Shown here: positions 1 to 7,135 of the stretch, piece by piece
How the letters are laid out: every line of letters starts with the position of its first letter
Position numbering within the stretch: the stretch's first letter is position 1
Assembly (NCBI GenBank): GCA_964543125.1
Contig: CAZIWX010000097.1
Span: 1-9,089 of the forward strand
DNA from: CAZIWX01 sp964543125
GTDB taxonomy: Bacteria; Fidelibacterota; UBA8477
Direction of reading: 5' to 3'
Length of the DNA stretch: 9,089 bases
Program-made: the position numbers and the translations under genes
Notes under the pieces: generated by a model
Told to the model about the DNA's origin: nothing
Database searches by the model: none
Seen by the model: only the letters and a program-made list of their open reading frames with translations

Positions 1-340
<340 letters not shown>

Positions 341-366
341 ATTTATCTTGGCTCTTCTTTTTATTC

Positions 367-398
367 AACTCAAAAGCATTCAACGAGTCCGTTGAATG
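367..398 (-). promoter_or_regulatory. rRNA leader hairpin followed by boxA-like antitermination element
   Basis: On the minus strand CATTCAACG (390-398) pairs perfectly with CGTTGAATG (377-385) around the 4-nt loop GACT. The right arm runs into TGCTTTTGAGTT (367-378), which matches the E. coli rrn boxA TGCTCTTTAACA at 7 of 12 positions. A hairpin followed by boxA is the known order in rrn leaders, where NusB/NusE bind boxA and help polymerase resist Rho. The hairpin is certain as sequence; its role, and the boxA assignment in this lineage, are inferred. The segment lies about 30-60 nt upstream of the mature 16S end and could instead be part of an rRNA processing stem. Confidence 0.4.
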
Positions 399-486
399 AG
401 TAATCTCATATCAACCTTTGACCCTACACGCCTAATTTTCAAATAACTTCCAGGGTTTCCCCCGGCCTTCTTGTCGAAAGCTGCGT

Positions 487-515
487 AAAATAATTTTTAA
501 GGATACCGGTGTCAA
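487..515 (-). promoter_or_regulatory. putative rRNA promoter P2 (sigma70 type)
   Basis: On the minus strand there is a perfect -35 hexamer TTGACA (510-515), a 17-bp spacer, and the -10 hexamer TATTTT (487-492), which matches the consensus at 4 of 6 positions. Transcription would start near 479-481 and give a leader of about 140 nt before the 16S 5' end. The position fits the proximal promoter of an rrn operon. The -10 is weaker than that of the upstream promoter. Confidence 0.55.
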
Positions 516-597
516 CGTGAAAGGCAGAAGATTTCTTGCTCTTTTGCCCCGGGAATTCACCCCCCTAATCCACAACTATCTCACAAAAAGCGCGGCG

Positions 598-626
598 AGT
601 ATACACCCCCCGTTTACTTATGACAA
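598..626 (-). promoter_or_regulatory. putative rRNA promoter P1 with GC-rich discriminator
   Basis: On the minus strand there is a -35 hexamer TTGTCA (621-626, 5 of 6), a 17-bp spacer containing a G6 run, and a -10 hexamer TATACT (598-603, 5 of 6). The bases right after the -10 are CGCCGCGC (590-597). In well-studied bacteria a GC-rich discriminator of this kind makes rRNA promoters sensitive to ppGpp and initiating NTP levels. The start would be near 590-592, about 250 nt upstream of 16S and about 110 nt upstream of the second promoter's start. A tandem P1/P2 layout is common for rrn operons. Confidence 0.6.
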
Positions 627-651
627 GGACTTTTTCCCGGACCCTAAAATG

Positions 652-679
652 AAATTGGCCCTGACAATTCCGCCAATTT
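652..679. repeat. 8-bp perfect inverted repeat upstream of promoter P1
   Basis: AAATTGGC (652-659) and GCCAATTT (672-679) form a perfect inverted repeat with a 12-nt loop. It lies about 25 bp upstream of the P1 -35 hexamer and about 60 bp downstream of the terminator at 740-780. It could be a protein-binding site acting on the rRNA promoter, or a weak secondary terminator for read-through from the right, since CATTTTAG follows it on the minus strand. Nothing in the sequence decides between these. Confidence 0.35.
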
Positions 680-739
680 TAGCCGGCTGTTTTCATTGAA
701 GGATGTCATTCCGGCCGGTGAAATTTCCCTAAATATCTT

Positions 740-780
740 AAAAAATTAAGCCGCTTCATCGGTAAGCCGTAGTGGCTTAA
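740..780 (-). terminator. Rho-independent terminator after the 920-aa gene
   Basis: On the minus strand TTAAGCCACT (771-780) pairs with AGCGGCTTAA (746-755), 9 of 10 positions with one A/C mismatch, around a 15-nt loop. A run of six T follows at 740-745. The hairpin begins about 45 nt after the stop codon of the gene ending at 825. It probably shields the rRNA promoter region from read-through. Confidence 0.75.
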
Positions 781-814
781 ATCAAACCCTGATTCAGCTT
801 ATTTTTAATTAGCC

Positions 815-830
815 TCATATGATACTATTT
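815..830 (-). repeat. 16-bp direct repeat over a stop codon, copy A
   Basis: The minus-strand sequence AAATAGTATCATATGA contains the last Lys codon and TAG stop of the 920-residue protein gene plus 10 bp of 3' flank. An identical 16-mer sits over the stop codon of the upstream protease gene (3606-3621). Identity ends abruptly on both sides. Confidence 0.85.
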
Positions 831-3587
831 CAGCAGGACCAATTTTTCAGTTTGTTTGAACGATCCTGATTTTATGGTTAGGAAATACAATCCGGAACTC
901 ATCAATCTTCCATTATCATCCCGACCATCCCATTGCACCTGATACTCACCAGCTGTCTGTGATTGGTTGACCAGTGTCTTTACTTGCCGTCCCAGTTGGT
1001 CGTAAATCGTGAGGTTTACCTGACCGTTTTCAGGAAGCGTGTAGCGGATTGTGGTGGTTGGATTGAAGGGGTTGGGATAATTCTGAAATAATTGATACTG
1101 ATCAGGAATCGACGACACATTTCCATGATGAATCGATACATAATTGCCAGTATCGAATTGGAGAGTGTCCAGGGACGTAAAAGGTTTGATTGTACGAACC
1201 ATCAATGTGTCGCCTAAAACCGGAAGAATGGTATCGCCATCAGCTGGAGCATAAAAATGGAGGCTCCAGCTTCCATGAAGGTTTTGTTCAGCGTCGAGGA
1301 ACAACATGCCAATGAAATCGCGGGGTCCGATGAAACCATCTTGTGGACTAGCATCAATCAGAAAAATTGAATCTAGTACGCCTGTTGTCGCATTCTTAAC
1401 AAGACAATTAATCGGATAGTCCTTATTCCAGGGAGTATCAATCGGCGTGTTATAAAATATCACATTGTAATCGCATGGTTCAATAAGTGAGTTTGGGGTT
1501 GTACCCAAACTATAGTTCAAATTTGTATTACCAGCATTCCAGCCGGAATTGTCCTGATCAAGACTGAGCTCAGGATTGTCGAAGGATAACCGTATGCCGT
1601 GAAACAGGTTGCCCATATAAGGTGTGAGGGGCAGTTGTTCATGATCGATCAGTGTTTGATTGGAGTTCAAATCTTTAACACTGTACATCGTTGAATCGAT
1701 CGTCCCGTCAAAGGTGACCCGATATTCATCTCCGGTTATTCCAGTGGGGTCAACAATATTGACGATCATTTGACCCGTTGCCAAGCCTGTTGAGTGAGTA
1801 ATTAATGTATCGGGGAGCGTTGGGAACTGGTTATTGATGGAAAATCTTATCGTCTCAGCAGTATACGAATTACCACCCTGAACAACCGTCCAGCGGAGTT
1901 TACAGAAATCACTATTAGAAAAAAGTCGCGTGTTCCACTCATATGAATCTTCGCCCATGGATACGGAAATTGGTTGCCAGGTTAAACCGTCATCCTCACT
2001 TAACTCGATGATTGTCGTCGTAATATCTCCGTCCGGATCTCCGGCGCGCCACCGGATGGTGACCGTACTATCCAGCTCCCGTTCATATAACGGGAATAAA
2101 GGGAGTAAATCCGGTTCTGCTGGCGCTGAGTTATTAAGAATGAAGTAGGGACTTTTTACAAAACGCCAGGTGTTGCCTGCAAACACTCGGATTCCCAGTT
2201 GGTAATTATATCCATCGGGCAGGTTGGCGGTGGACCAGGCATATGAAGATTGTGACATATCCAGACTGTCGACGTCATGCCAGCCGGTACTGTCATTGCG
2301 GGTATAGAATAATTCAGCATGCTCGATCGGTTCACTTCCTGCGGAAAGCGAATAATTCACAGTTACAATATTCGTAACAATCTGGTCCAGAATTGGGGTA
2401 TTTATTTGTACTACGGGTGGACTCACTTCCGGCATAAAAATATCGCGATATGCATTATCCACATTCGCCGTATTCTGGATCAAATCCGATTTGGTTTCAC
2501 CGAAAATAAATGCGATGGGTACCCGTTTGGTCTCCCCGGATTGGAGAGCAAAAAAGTTTGTCCCAAAGATTACGATATTATCGGCATTCTCTTCGAACTG
2601 AGAGGTGATTATCGGTGATGTCAATTGGTTCCACCACGTCATTTCACTATAACTTATAGATGTATACATAGGAATTTGAAGACTTGTTATCCGATCTCCT
2701 TGATTTAGGTCCACCAGGTGAATTCCCAAATATCCCGCTGGACGGCCATTGAACTCTGGTCCACTCGTATTATTATGATCCCAGGCATAAATTAAATTTT
2801 GAATTGCAGGTTGAAGTTCCCCGGTCTGTACTTCTATTCCACCCTCCAAGAAACAACTTATTTCATCGTCGGCATAATCATTTGGTCCCCCGATATGCGG
2901 ATCGCCTTTCATACCAACTACAACCGAATCCATGAAATAGTCACTTATATTGGTTACTTCGTACACCAGAAGAAGTACATCCTCCAACTCAGGTATATCC
3001 CATTGATAACCCCGTACGGCTACCTGAATGCCTGCACCTGAATAAGTGGTATCGCCAGCCAATGCGTGGTATTCACCCCAATGACGGGCAACATATCGAT
3101 CATTTAGAACGTAATATGATTCCAGATTACCAAGAATTACACCATCACCTGTTAGCCCCGGCCAACTGGTCCAATCCGCTGGCCAGGTTCCTGGGTCATC
3201 GCTCCGGGCAATACTCCCATTCTCAGTATTTGCTGCATATCCTGTTACTGGTTGCCAATCGTTAGGAGTACCAAAGGGATTATTCCCCGAGACACCACCC
3301 ACCACAAGTCCATCTTCAATAAAGTGAATTGCAGTCCCATCATCACCAGTTACCCGAGTACCGATTATTAGGCCAAATTCAAAACCATATCCCTGGCTAC
3401 TACCAGCAGGCCATTCAAACGAGGGTTCTGTGTTTGGCCGTCCAATCGAACCATAGTTGTAAATCAATGTCCGTACTTGGTTGCCATCCATCAACCCGGA
3501 CAAACGAACAGGCTGAGATTGGGCATGGACCAGACTTATTACAAAAGCCCCCACAATGCAGAATCGACAAATTTTAGATAGGTGCAT
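825..3587 (-). CDS. secreted protein of unknown function with two Ig/FN3-like domains and a T9SS type A sorting domain
   Basis: The 920-residue protein starts with a Sec signal peptide (basic start, hydrophobic core about 7-20, likely cleavage after VHA at 22). Residues about 28-390 are rich in Gly, Trp and Tyr and resemble no domain I can name; a stretch near 57-75 (EWPAGSSQGYGFEFGL) is of a kind seen in large exported proteins of FCB candidate phyla. Residues about 391-480 and 495-588 look like Ig/FN3-type beta-sandwiches, the second with the DPDGD and DDGLTW pattern common in such domains. About 600-825 is further unassigned sequence. The T9SS tail covers about 830-920, with NYPNPFNP at 836-843 and the ending KLVLLK. 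GAGGG lies 6 nt before the ATG and supports this start. The gene begins 28 bp after the protease gene and ends before a terminator, so it is probably the last gene of an operon. No catalytic motif is visible. Exported and T9SS-sorted is well supported; adhesive or structural is a guess. Confidence 0.9.
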   Translation of the reverse strand: MHLSKICRFCIVGAFVISLVHAQSQPVRLSGLMDGNQVRTLIYNYGSIGRPNTEPSFEWPAGSSQGYGFEFGLIIGTRVTGDDGTAIHFIEDGLVVGGVSGNNPFGTPNDWQPVTGYAANTENGSIARSDDPGTWPADWTSWPGLTGDGVILGNLESYYVLNDRYVARHWGEYHALAGDTTYSGAGIQVAVRGYQWDIPELEDVLLLVYEVTNISDYFMDSVVVGMKGDPHIGGPNDYADDEISCFLEGGIEVQTGELQPAIQNLIYAWDHNNTSGPEFNGRPAGYLGIHLVDLNQGDRITSLQIPMYTSISYSEMTWWNQLTSPIITSQFEENADNIVIFGTNFFALQSGETKRVPIAFIFGETKSDLIQNTANVDNAYRDIFMPEVSPPVVQINTPILDQIVTNIVTVNYSLSAGSEPIEHAELFYTRNDSTGWHDVDSLDMSQSSYAWSTANLPDGYNYQLGIRVFAGNTWRFVKSPYFILNNSAPAEPDLLPLFPLYERELDSTVTIRWRAGDPDGDITTTIIELSEDDGLTWQPISVSMGEDSYEWNTRLFSNSDFCKLRWTVVQGGNSYTAETIRFSINNQFPTLPDTLITHSTGLATGQMIVNIVDPTGITGDEYRVTFDGTIDSTMYSVKDLNSNQTLIDHEQLPLTPYMGNLFHGIRLSFDNPELSLDQDNSGWNAGNTNLNYSLGTTPNSLIEPCDYNVIFYNTPIDTPWNKDYPINCLVKNATTGVLDSIFLIDASPQDGFIGPRDFIGMLFLDAEQNLHGSWSLHFYAPADGDTILPVLGDTLMVRTIKPFTSLDTLQFDTGNYVSIHHGNVSSIPDQYQLFQNYPNPFNPTTTIRYTLPENGQVNLTIYDQLGRQVKTLVNQSQTAGEYQVQWDGRDDNGRLMSSGLYFLTIKSGSFKQTEKLVLLK

Positions 3588-3605
3588 ATCATTCCCTCGA
3601 TGTGG

Positions 3606-3621
3606 TCATATGATACTATTT
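3606..3621 (-). repeat. 16-bp direct repeat over a stop codon, copy B
   Basis: AAATAGTATCATATGA on the minus strand spans the final Lys codon and TAG stop of the protease gene and continues 10 bp into the 28-bp gap before the next gene. It is identical to the sequence at 815-830. It ends about 7 bp before the ribosome-binding site (3594-3598) of the following gene. Confidence 0.85.
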
Positions 3622-6600
3622 TACGAGCAGCATTTTCTTCCGGAGATGAACATTACCGGCATCCAGCTTATAAAAATATATCCCACTTGAAAATCTGTTC
3701 CCCGTAAAAATGATCCGATATTTACCGGCTTTCTGATTTTGATCAACCAGAGATTCTACCTCACGTCCGGTTATATCATATATCCGCAAATAAACATGCC
3801 CTGCTTGTGGTATCTCGTAACCAATAACCGTTAAAGGATTAAACGGGTTGGGGTAATTCTGATTCAGTTTGTAATCGGTTGGGATTGCCGCTAACGACGC
3901 ATCCTTTGTGGCACTGTACGGCTCGCCGTAAACCCCCGTTCGGGCCCAATTTCCTCGGGCGGTCGGCCAGTATCCCAAATCACCGGACGGTGATTTAATA
4001 TCCACTACCGCTAATAAAGAGTCTGAAGTAACGATTACTTCCCAATCGCCGTCTGTATCAATATTTGCAACGGTGGGTGTGCCACGTACCCGGCTAATCA
4101 AATCAATGGGAAAACCACTGACATCGCTTCCGTCCGCAACCAGTCCATAAAGATGGTGATCATCAGATCCCACAAAAATCTCCGGGGAACCATCGTTGTC
4201 GATATCAGCCAGAACCGGCGAACTGGATATCGTTGATTCCGTGGTAACCGGCCAACCGGATAAAAGCGTACCACTGTTGTCCAAGGCATAGATCTTACGA
4301 TCATAACTCGTAAAGCAAATCTCCAACTGCCCATCTCCATTCAGGTCACCAACCGCCGGCGAGGTCCGGATGTTCTGCGTGGGATCATCGAAGGTCCATA
4401 ATATCTCTCCGGTGTTACTGACCGCATAGAGTTCATCGGCATCGCTGCCCACGATGATCTCAAAACCACCGGCATTATCAATGTTGGCCACAACCGGATC
4501 GCTCACCAGACGATCCCCCAAAAGCACGGGGAATCCTTCCACCTCGGTCCCATCGAGTTGGAACGCATGCAACCGGTTGCCCCAGGTACCCACGATAATA
4601 TCCAAGTTCCCATCACCATTCAGATCCGCAACCGCTGCACCTCTGGTCATCTTTTCGCTGGATCCCAGGGTAATCGGAAAACTATCAACCGGGGAACCGT
4701 CGTAATTGAGAACGACCAACTCCTGGTTATAGCCGGGTTGGATAATTTCCAGATCACCGTCACCATCGAGATCGACTAACGTGGGGGTTGCCATAAGATA
4801 TCCGGAGCTGGTCAAGAGCGTATCTTTCGAACCATCATTGTGGATGAGATACAGTTTTTTATCCCAGGAGCCAATCACAATGTCCAGCGAACCGTCATTG
4901 TCAACATCACCCACAGCAGGCGTCGCTGCAATTTTACCGCCCGTTAAAACCGGGAAGCCAATCAATTCAGAACCATCAGGTTCAACGGCGTGAACCAAAC
5001 TATCCTCACCCGCAAAAATGATCTCCTTGATACCGTCATTATTAATATCAATTACGGCATTTCCCGTTGCGCTGGCCCGGCGCATGTGAATGGGAAAATT
5101 GGGCTGCCACATACTGATTTCAACCTCAAACGATAAATCAGTCTCATAAGGGTGACCGGTCTCCTCATTCGCTACCAGATGTAAACTGAAAGGGAGGTTA
5201 CCCGAGGGGGCATCAGTCGAAACCGCAAATTGAAAACGATCGAACAAGGGCGTGCCAATATTGCCATTTTGTACGGTGCCATAACTGCCGACGGAATCCA
5301 AAATCGTCACATAGGGACTGGAGCTGGTCAAGATTCCGGAAACATCCAACGCGTCCACCCAGCCTGGTGCATTTTGGATGACCACGCGCAGCCAGGCGGT
5401 CTCTCCGGCACTCAATTGTCCATCGCCATCATCATTTACGATTTGAAGGCTGTAGTTGCTGTATTCCAACCGAGGGAAAATCAGATGAGCTATGGCATTA
5501 TAAACATTGATCCGGCCGGTTCCCAAACCACCCGCATAGGTGGGATTGATATCGTCGATGGGATCGGCGGAATTGAGCATGGTATTCACTAACTCATCGT
5601 TGGTCATGCCGGGATTCATGCTTTTCAATAATCCAAAGCAACTGGCAACCAGCGGTGAAGCCATGGAGGTCCCGGCCCAGGCATTATAAGCTCCGGCTGT
5701 GGTAAAAACCGTACTCCAAATACCTTCACCCGGTGCGGAAAGATCGACGGTGGGACCATAAGTTGCCCAACTAAAATTATCACCGGGGCCCACAGCCGTT
5801 ACCGAGACCACATTATTATAAGCGGAGGGATAATGCGGATCGTTATTGGGTGTACCGTTATCATTGCCATTGCCTGCGGCGGCCACGATCAAAACACCGT
5901 AGGTATTGTAAGCCGTGTTGATAATTGCCTGTTCCGAGGAACTGAATCCACTAAAAGACCCCCAGGATAAGTTGATGAGATCCGCCCCGGCTTGTGCAGC
6001 ATACAAAATGCCTGAGTATCCGCCCGAGATATACCCATTGCCGTCCTGGTCATACAGGCATTTGACCGGCATAATTAATCCATTAAAAATAGCGGAAGCC
6101 ACACCCGTTCCATTGTCCGTTTCAGCCGCTAATAATCCGGCTACATGGGTTCCATGTTCCCGGACATCCAAAATTGCAGAGCCGGAAATGGCGGCCATGG
6201 GATCCCGGTCAGGGTCGGGTCCACTGGTTATTCCGGATACATCCCAGCCAATAATATCATCGGTATACCCATCGGAATCGTCATCCACTCCATTCACGAC
6301 CGGAGAGCTGTCCGCCACCGCATCCTGGAGATCGATCGTCCCGTTGCCATTCACATCGCCCACATAAGCGGTTAACTCCGCCGCCGACACGGTACCGTTA
6401 GAATCGCTGTCAATGGCATTGAACAGCGCCGCGGGGATCTCATCCTGGTTAATCCAGATATTATTTTTCAGATCGGGATGTGTATATTGCACCCCTGAGT
6501 CTACCGATGCCAAAATAATATCGCGTGATCCGGGTTCCTGACCACCGGCAATATTCCATAAATCCCAAGCCCGCGGTGCTTGTACCCGGGGCAGATGCCA

Positions 6601-7029
6601 TTCTGATCCAAACCGCGTGTCGTTCGGTGAATATTCCGGGTAGTTAATATGTTCAGATTCAGCATATAGAATATTTTTATCAGCGGCAAATCGGGTGATC
6701 GCGTCTCGTAAAAAATAGGCTGAACGCACTTTCCCGAATTTGACCCGGTAGATGTTCACAAGGCGGATTTCACCATCACCCTCCTCTGGCCGGGCATTGG
6801 GTAACCAGCGTTCAAGCCCGGTGGCGCCGGTTTGGGCTAACAGGTTATCCACACCGGGAATACCCGTTACCGGCAGACCTGCTTTAGATGGCGTGATTTC
6901 GAATCCAGGCGAATTGCTGGTAAATGCAATTAATATCCGGTCTGAATATTGTTGGGGGAGTTGCGGATTGGCCCATAAACCGTTCAGGGCAAATGTTAGC
7001 AGAGCCAGGATGTAATTTAATCGTTTCAT
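3616..7029 (-). CDS. secreted subtilisin-family (S8) serine protease with FG-GAP/VCBS beta-propeller and T9SS sorting domain
   Basis: The 1137-residue protein is a predicted extracellular endopeptidase. A signal peptide (1-20, cleavage after LWA) is followed by an I9-like propeptide to about 130. The S8 domain (about 145-515) has all catalytic residues: Asp177 in VDSGV, His292 in HGTHVAG, oxyanion Asn387 in AAAGN, and Ser455 in GTSMASP. Between Asp and His is a long insert with a canonical EF-hand loop (207-218), a dockerin-like loop (225-236) and a third Asp-rich loop (249-258), all likely to bind calcium. Residues about 520-640 form a beta-rich domain with a DGDGQLSAGE motif. Eight FG-GAP/VCBS repeats fill about 657-1010, spaced 45-49 residues, most with a DxDxDG-type loop. 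The T9SS tail is about 1053-1137 (NYPNPFNP 1058-1065, ending KKMLLVK). AAGGA lies 7 nt before the ATG. A 28-bp gap to the next gene suggests co-transcription. Surface anchoring or release through T9SS is inferred from the tail; the natural substrate is unknown. Confidence 0.95.
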   Translation of the reverse strand: MKRLNYILALLTFALNGLWANPQLPQQYSDRILIAFTSNSPGFEITPSKAGLPVTGIPGVDNLLAQTGATGLERWLPNARPEEGDGEIRLVNIYRVKFGKVRSAYFLRDAITRFAADKNILYAESEHINYPEYSPNDTRFGSEWHLPRVQAPRAWDLWNIAGGQEPGSRDIILASVDSGVQYTHPDLKNNIWINQDEIPAALFNAIDSDSNGTVSAAELTAYVGDVNGNGTIDLQDAVADSSPVVNGVDDDSDGYTDDIIGWDVSGITSGPDPDRDPMAAISGSAILDVREHGTHVAGLLAAETDNGTGVASAIFNGLIMPVKCLYDQDGNGYISGGYSGILYAAQAGADLINLSWGSFSGFSSSEQAIINTAYNTYGVLIVAAAGNGNDNGTPNNDPHYPSAYNNVVSVTAVGPGDNFSWATYGPTVDLSAPGEGIWSTVFTTAGAYNAWAGTSMASPLVASCFGLLKSMNPGMTNDELVNTMLNSADPIDDINPTYAGGLGTGRINVYNAIAHLIFPRLEYSNYSLQIVNDDGDGQLSAGETAWLRVVIQNAPGWVDALDVSGILTSSSPYVTILDSVGSYGTVQNGNIGTPLFDRFQFAVSTDAPSGNLPFSLHLVANEETGHPYETDLSFEVEISMWQPNFPIHMRRASATGNAVIDINNDGIKEIIFAGEDSLVHAVEPDGSELIGFPVLTGGKIAATPAVGDVDNDGSLDIVIGSWDKKLYLIHNDGSKDTLLTSSGYLMATPTLVDLDGDGDLEIIQPGYNQELVVLNYDGSPVDSFPITLGSSEKMTRGAAVADLNGDGNLDIIVGTWGNRLHAFQLDGTEVEGFPVLLGDRLVSDPVVANIDNAGGFEIIVGSDADELYAVSNTGEILWTFDDPTQNIRTSPAVGDLNGDGQLEICFTSYDRKIYALDNSGTLLSGWPVTTESTISSSPVLADIDNDGSPEIFVGSDDHHLYGLVADGSDVSGFPIDLISRVRGTPTVANIDTDGDWEVIVTSDSLLAVVDIKSPSGDLGYWPTARGNWARTGVYGEPYSATKDASLAAIPTDYKLNQNYPNPFNPLTVIGYEIPQAGHVYLRIYDITGREVESLVDQNQKAGKYRIIFTGNRFSSGIYFYKLDAGNVHLRKKMLLVK

Positions 7030-7062
7030 TAATTTATCCTTATTTGCAGGTCTAAAAGACTA

Positions 7063-7109
7063 CGGAAGCTGAAAGTCAATGATGCATGCTCACTAACCTC
7101 CAGCTTCCG
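7063..7109 (-). terminator. intergenic hairpin, possible weak terminator or attenuator
   Basis: On the minus strand CGGAAGCTG (7101-7109) and CAGCTTCCG (7063-7071) form a perfect 9-bp stem with a 29-nt loop, between the stop at 7136 and the protease start at 7029. Only a short T stretch (TAGTCTTTTA) follows. The long loop and weak T tract make it a poor intrinsic terminator, so partial termination, attenuation or mRNA stabilisation is equally possible. I found no strong sigma70 promoter for the protease gene here; TTGACT near 7076-7081 has no good partner. Confidence 0.4.
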
Positions 7110-7135
7110 GAATATACACCAGGAATGGCGTTAAG

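Larger units (their letters stand above)
341..824 (-). other. gene-free region between the 920-aa gene and 16S: terminator, tandem promoters, rRNA leader
   Basis: No convincing protein gene or tRNA is present in this stretch. From right to left on the minus strand it holds the 3' flank and terminator of the upstream gene (740-780), an inverted repeat (652-679), a promoter with a GC-rich discriminator (598-626), a second promoter (487-515), and a leader of about 140 nt with a hairpin and a boxA-like element (367-398). This order is what is expected upstream of a bacterial rRNA operon. The only open frame, 517-699 on the plus strand, lies over both promoters and has no family resemblance. Confidence 0.75.

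Noticed and set aside
409..414. TTGATA as the -35 of a third rRNA promoter
   Set aside because: No acceptable -10 hexamer lies 16-18 bp downstream on the minus strand.
662..667. TTGTCA as the -35 of an additional promoter upstream of P1
   Set aside because: The bases at the expected -10 position (639-644) are GC-rich and do not resemble TATAAT.
517..699. 60-codon open frame on the plus strand in the rRNA upstream region
   Set aside because: It overlaps both predicted rRNA promoters, is antisense to them, is Pro/Phe-rich without any family pattern, and has no convincing ribosome-binding site.
4000..5061. Tandem repeats in the protease as a DNA repeat or CRISPR array
   Set aside because: The periodicity of about 140 bp is that of protein propeller blades; the nucleotide copies are diverged and there are no identical repeats with unique spacers.
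5230..5592. 120-codon open frame antisense to the protease
   Set aside because: It covers the end of the S8 domain and the following beta-rich domain on the other strand and has no recognisable motif.
5915..6367. 150-codon open frame antisense to the protease
   Set aside because: It lies opposite the S8 catalytic core, whose minus-strand frame has intact catalytic motifs; the plus-strand product has the Ser/Pro-rich composition typical of a shadow frame.
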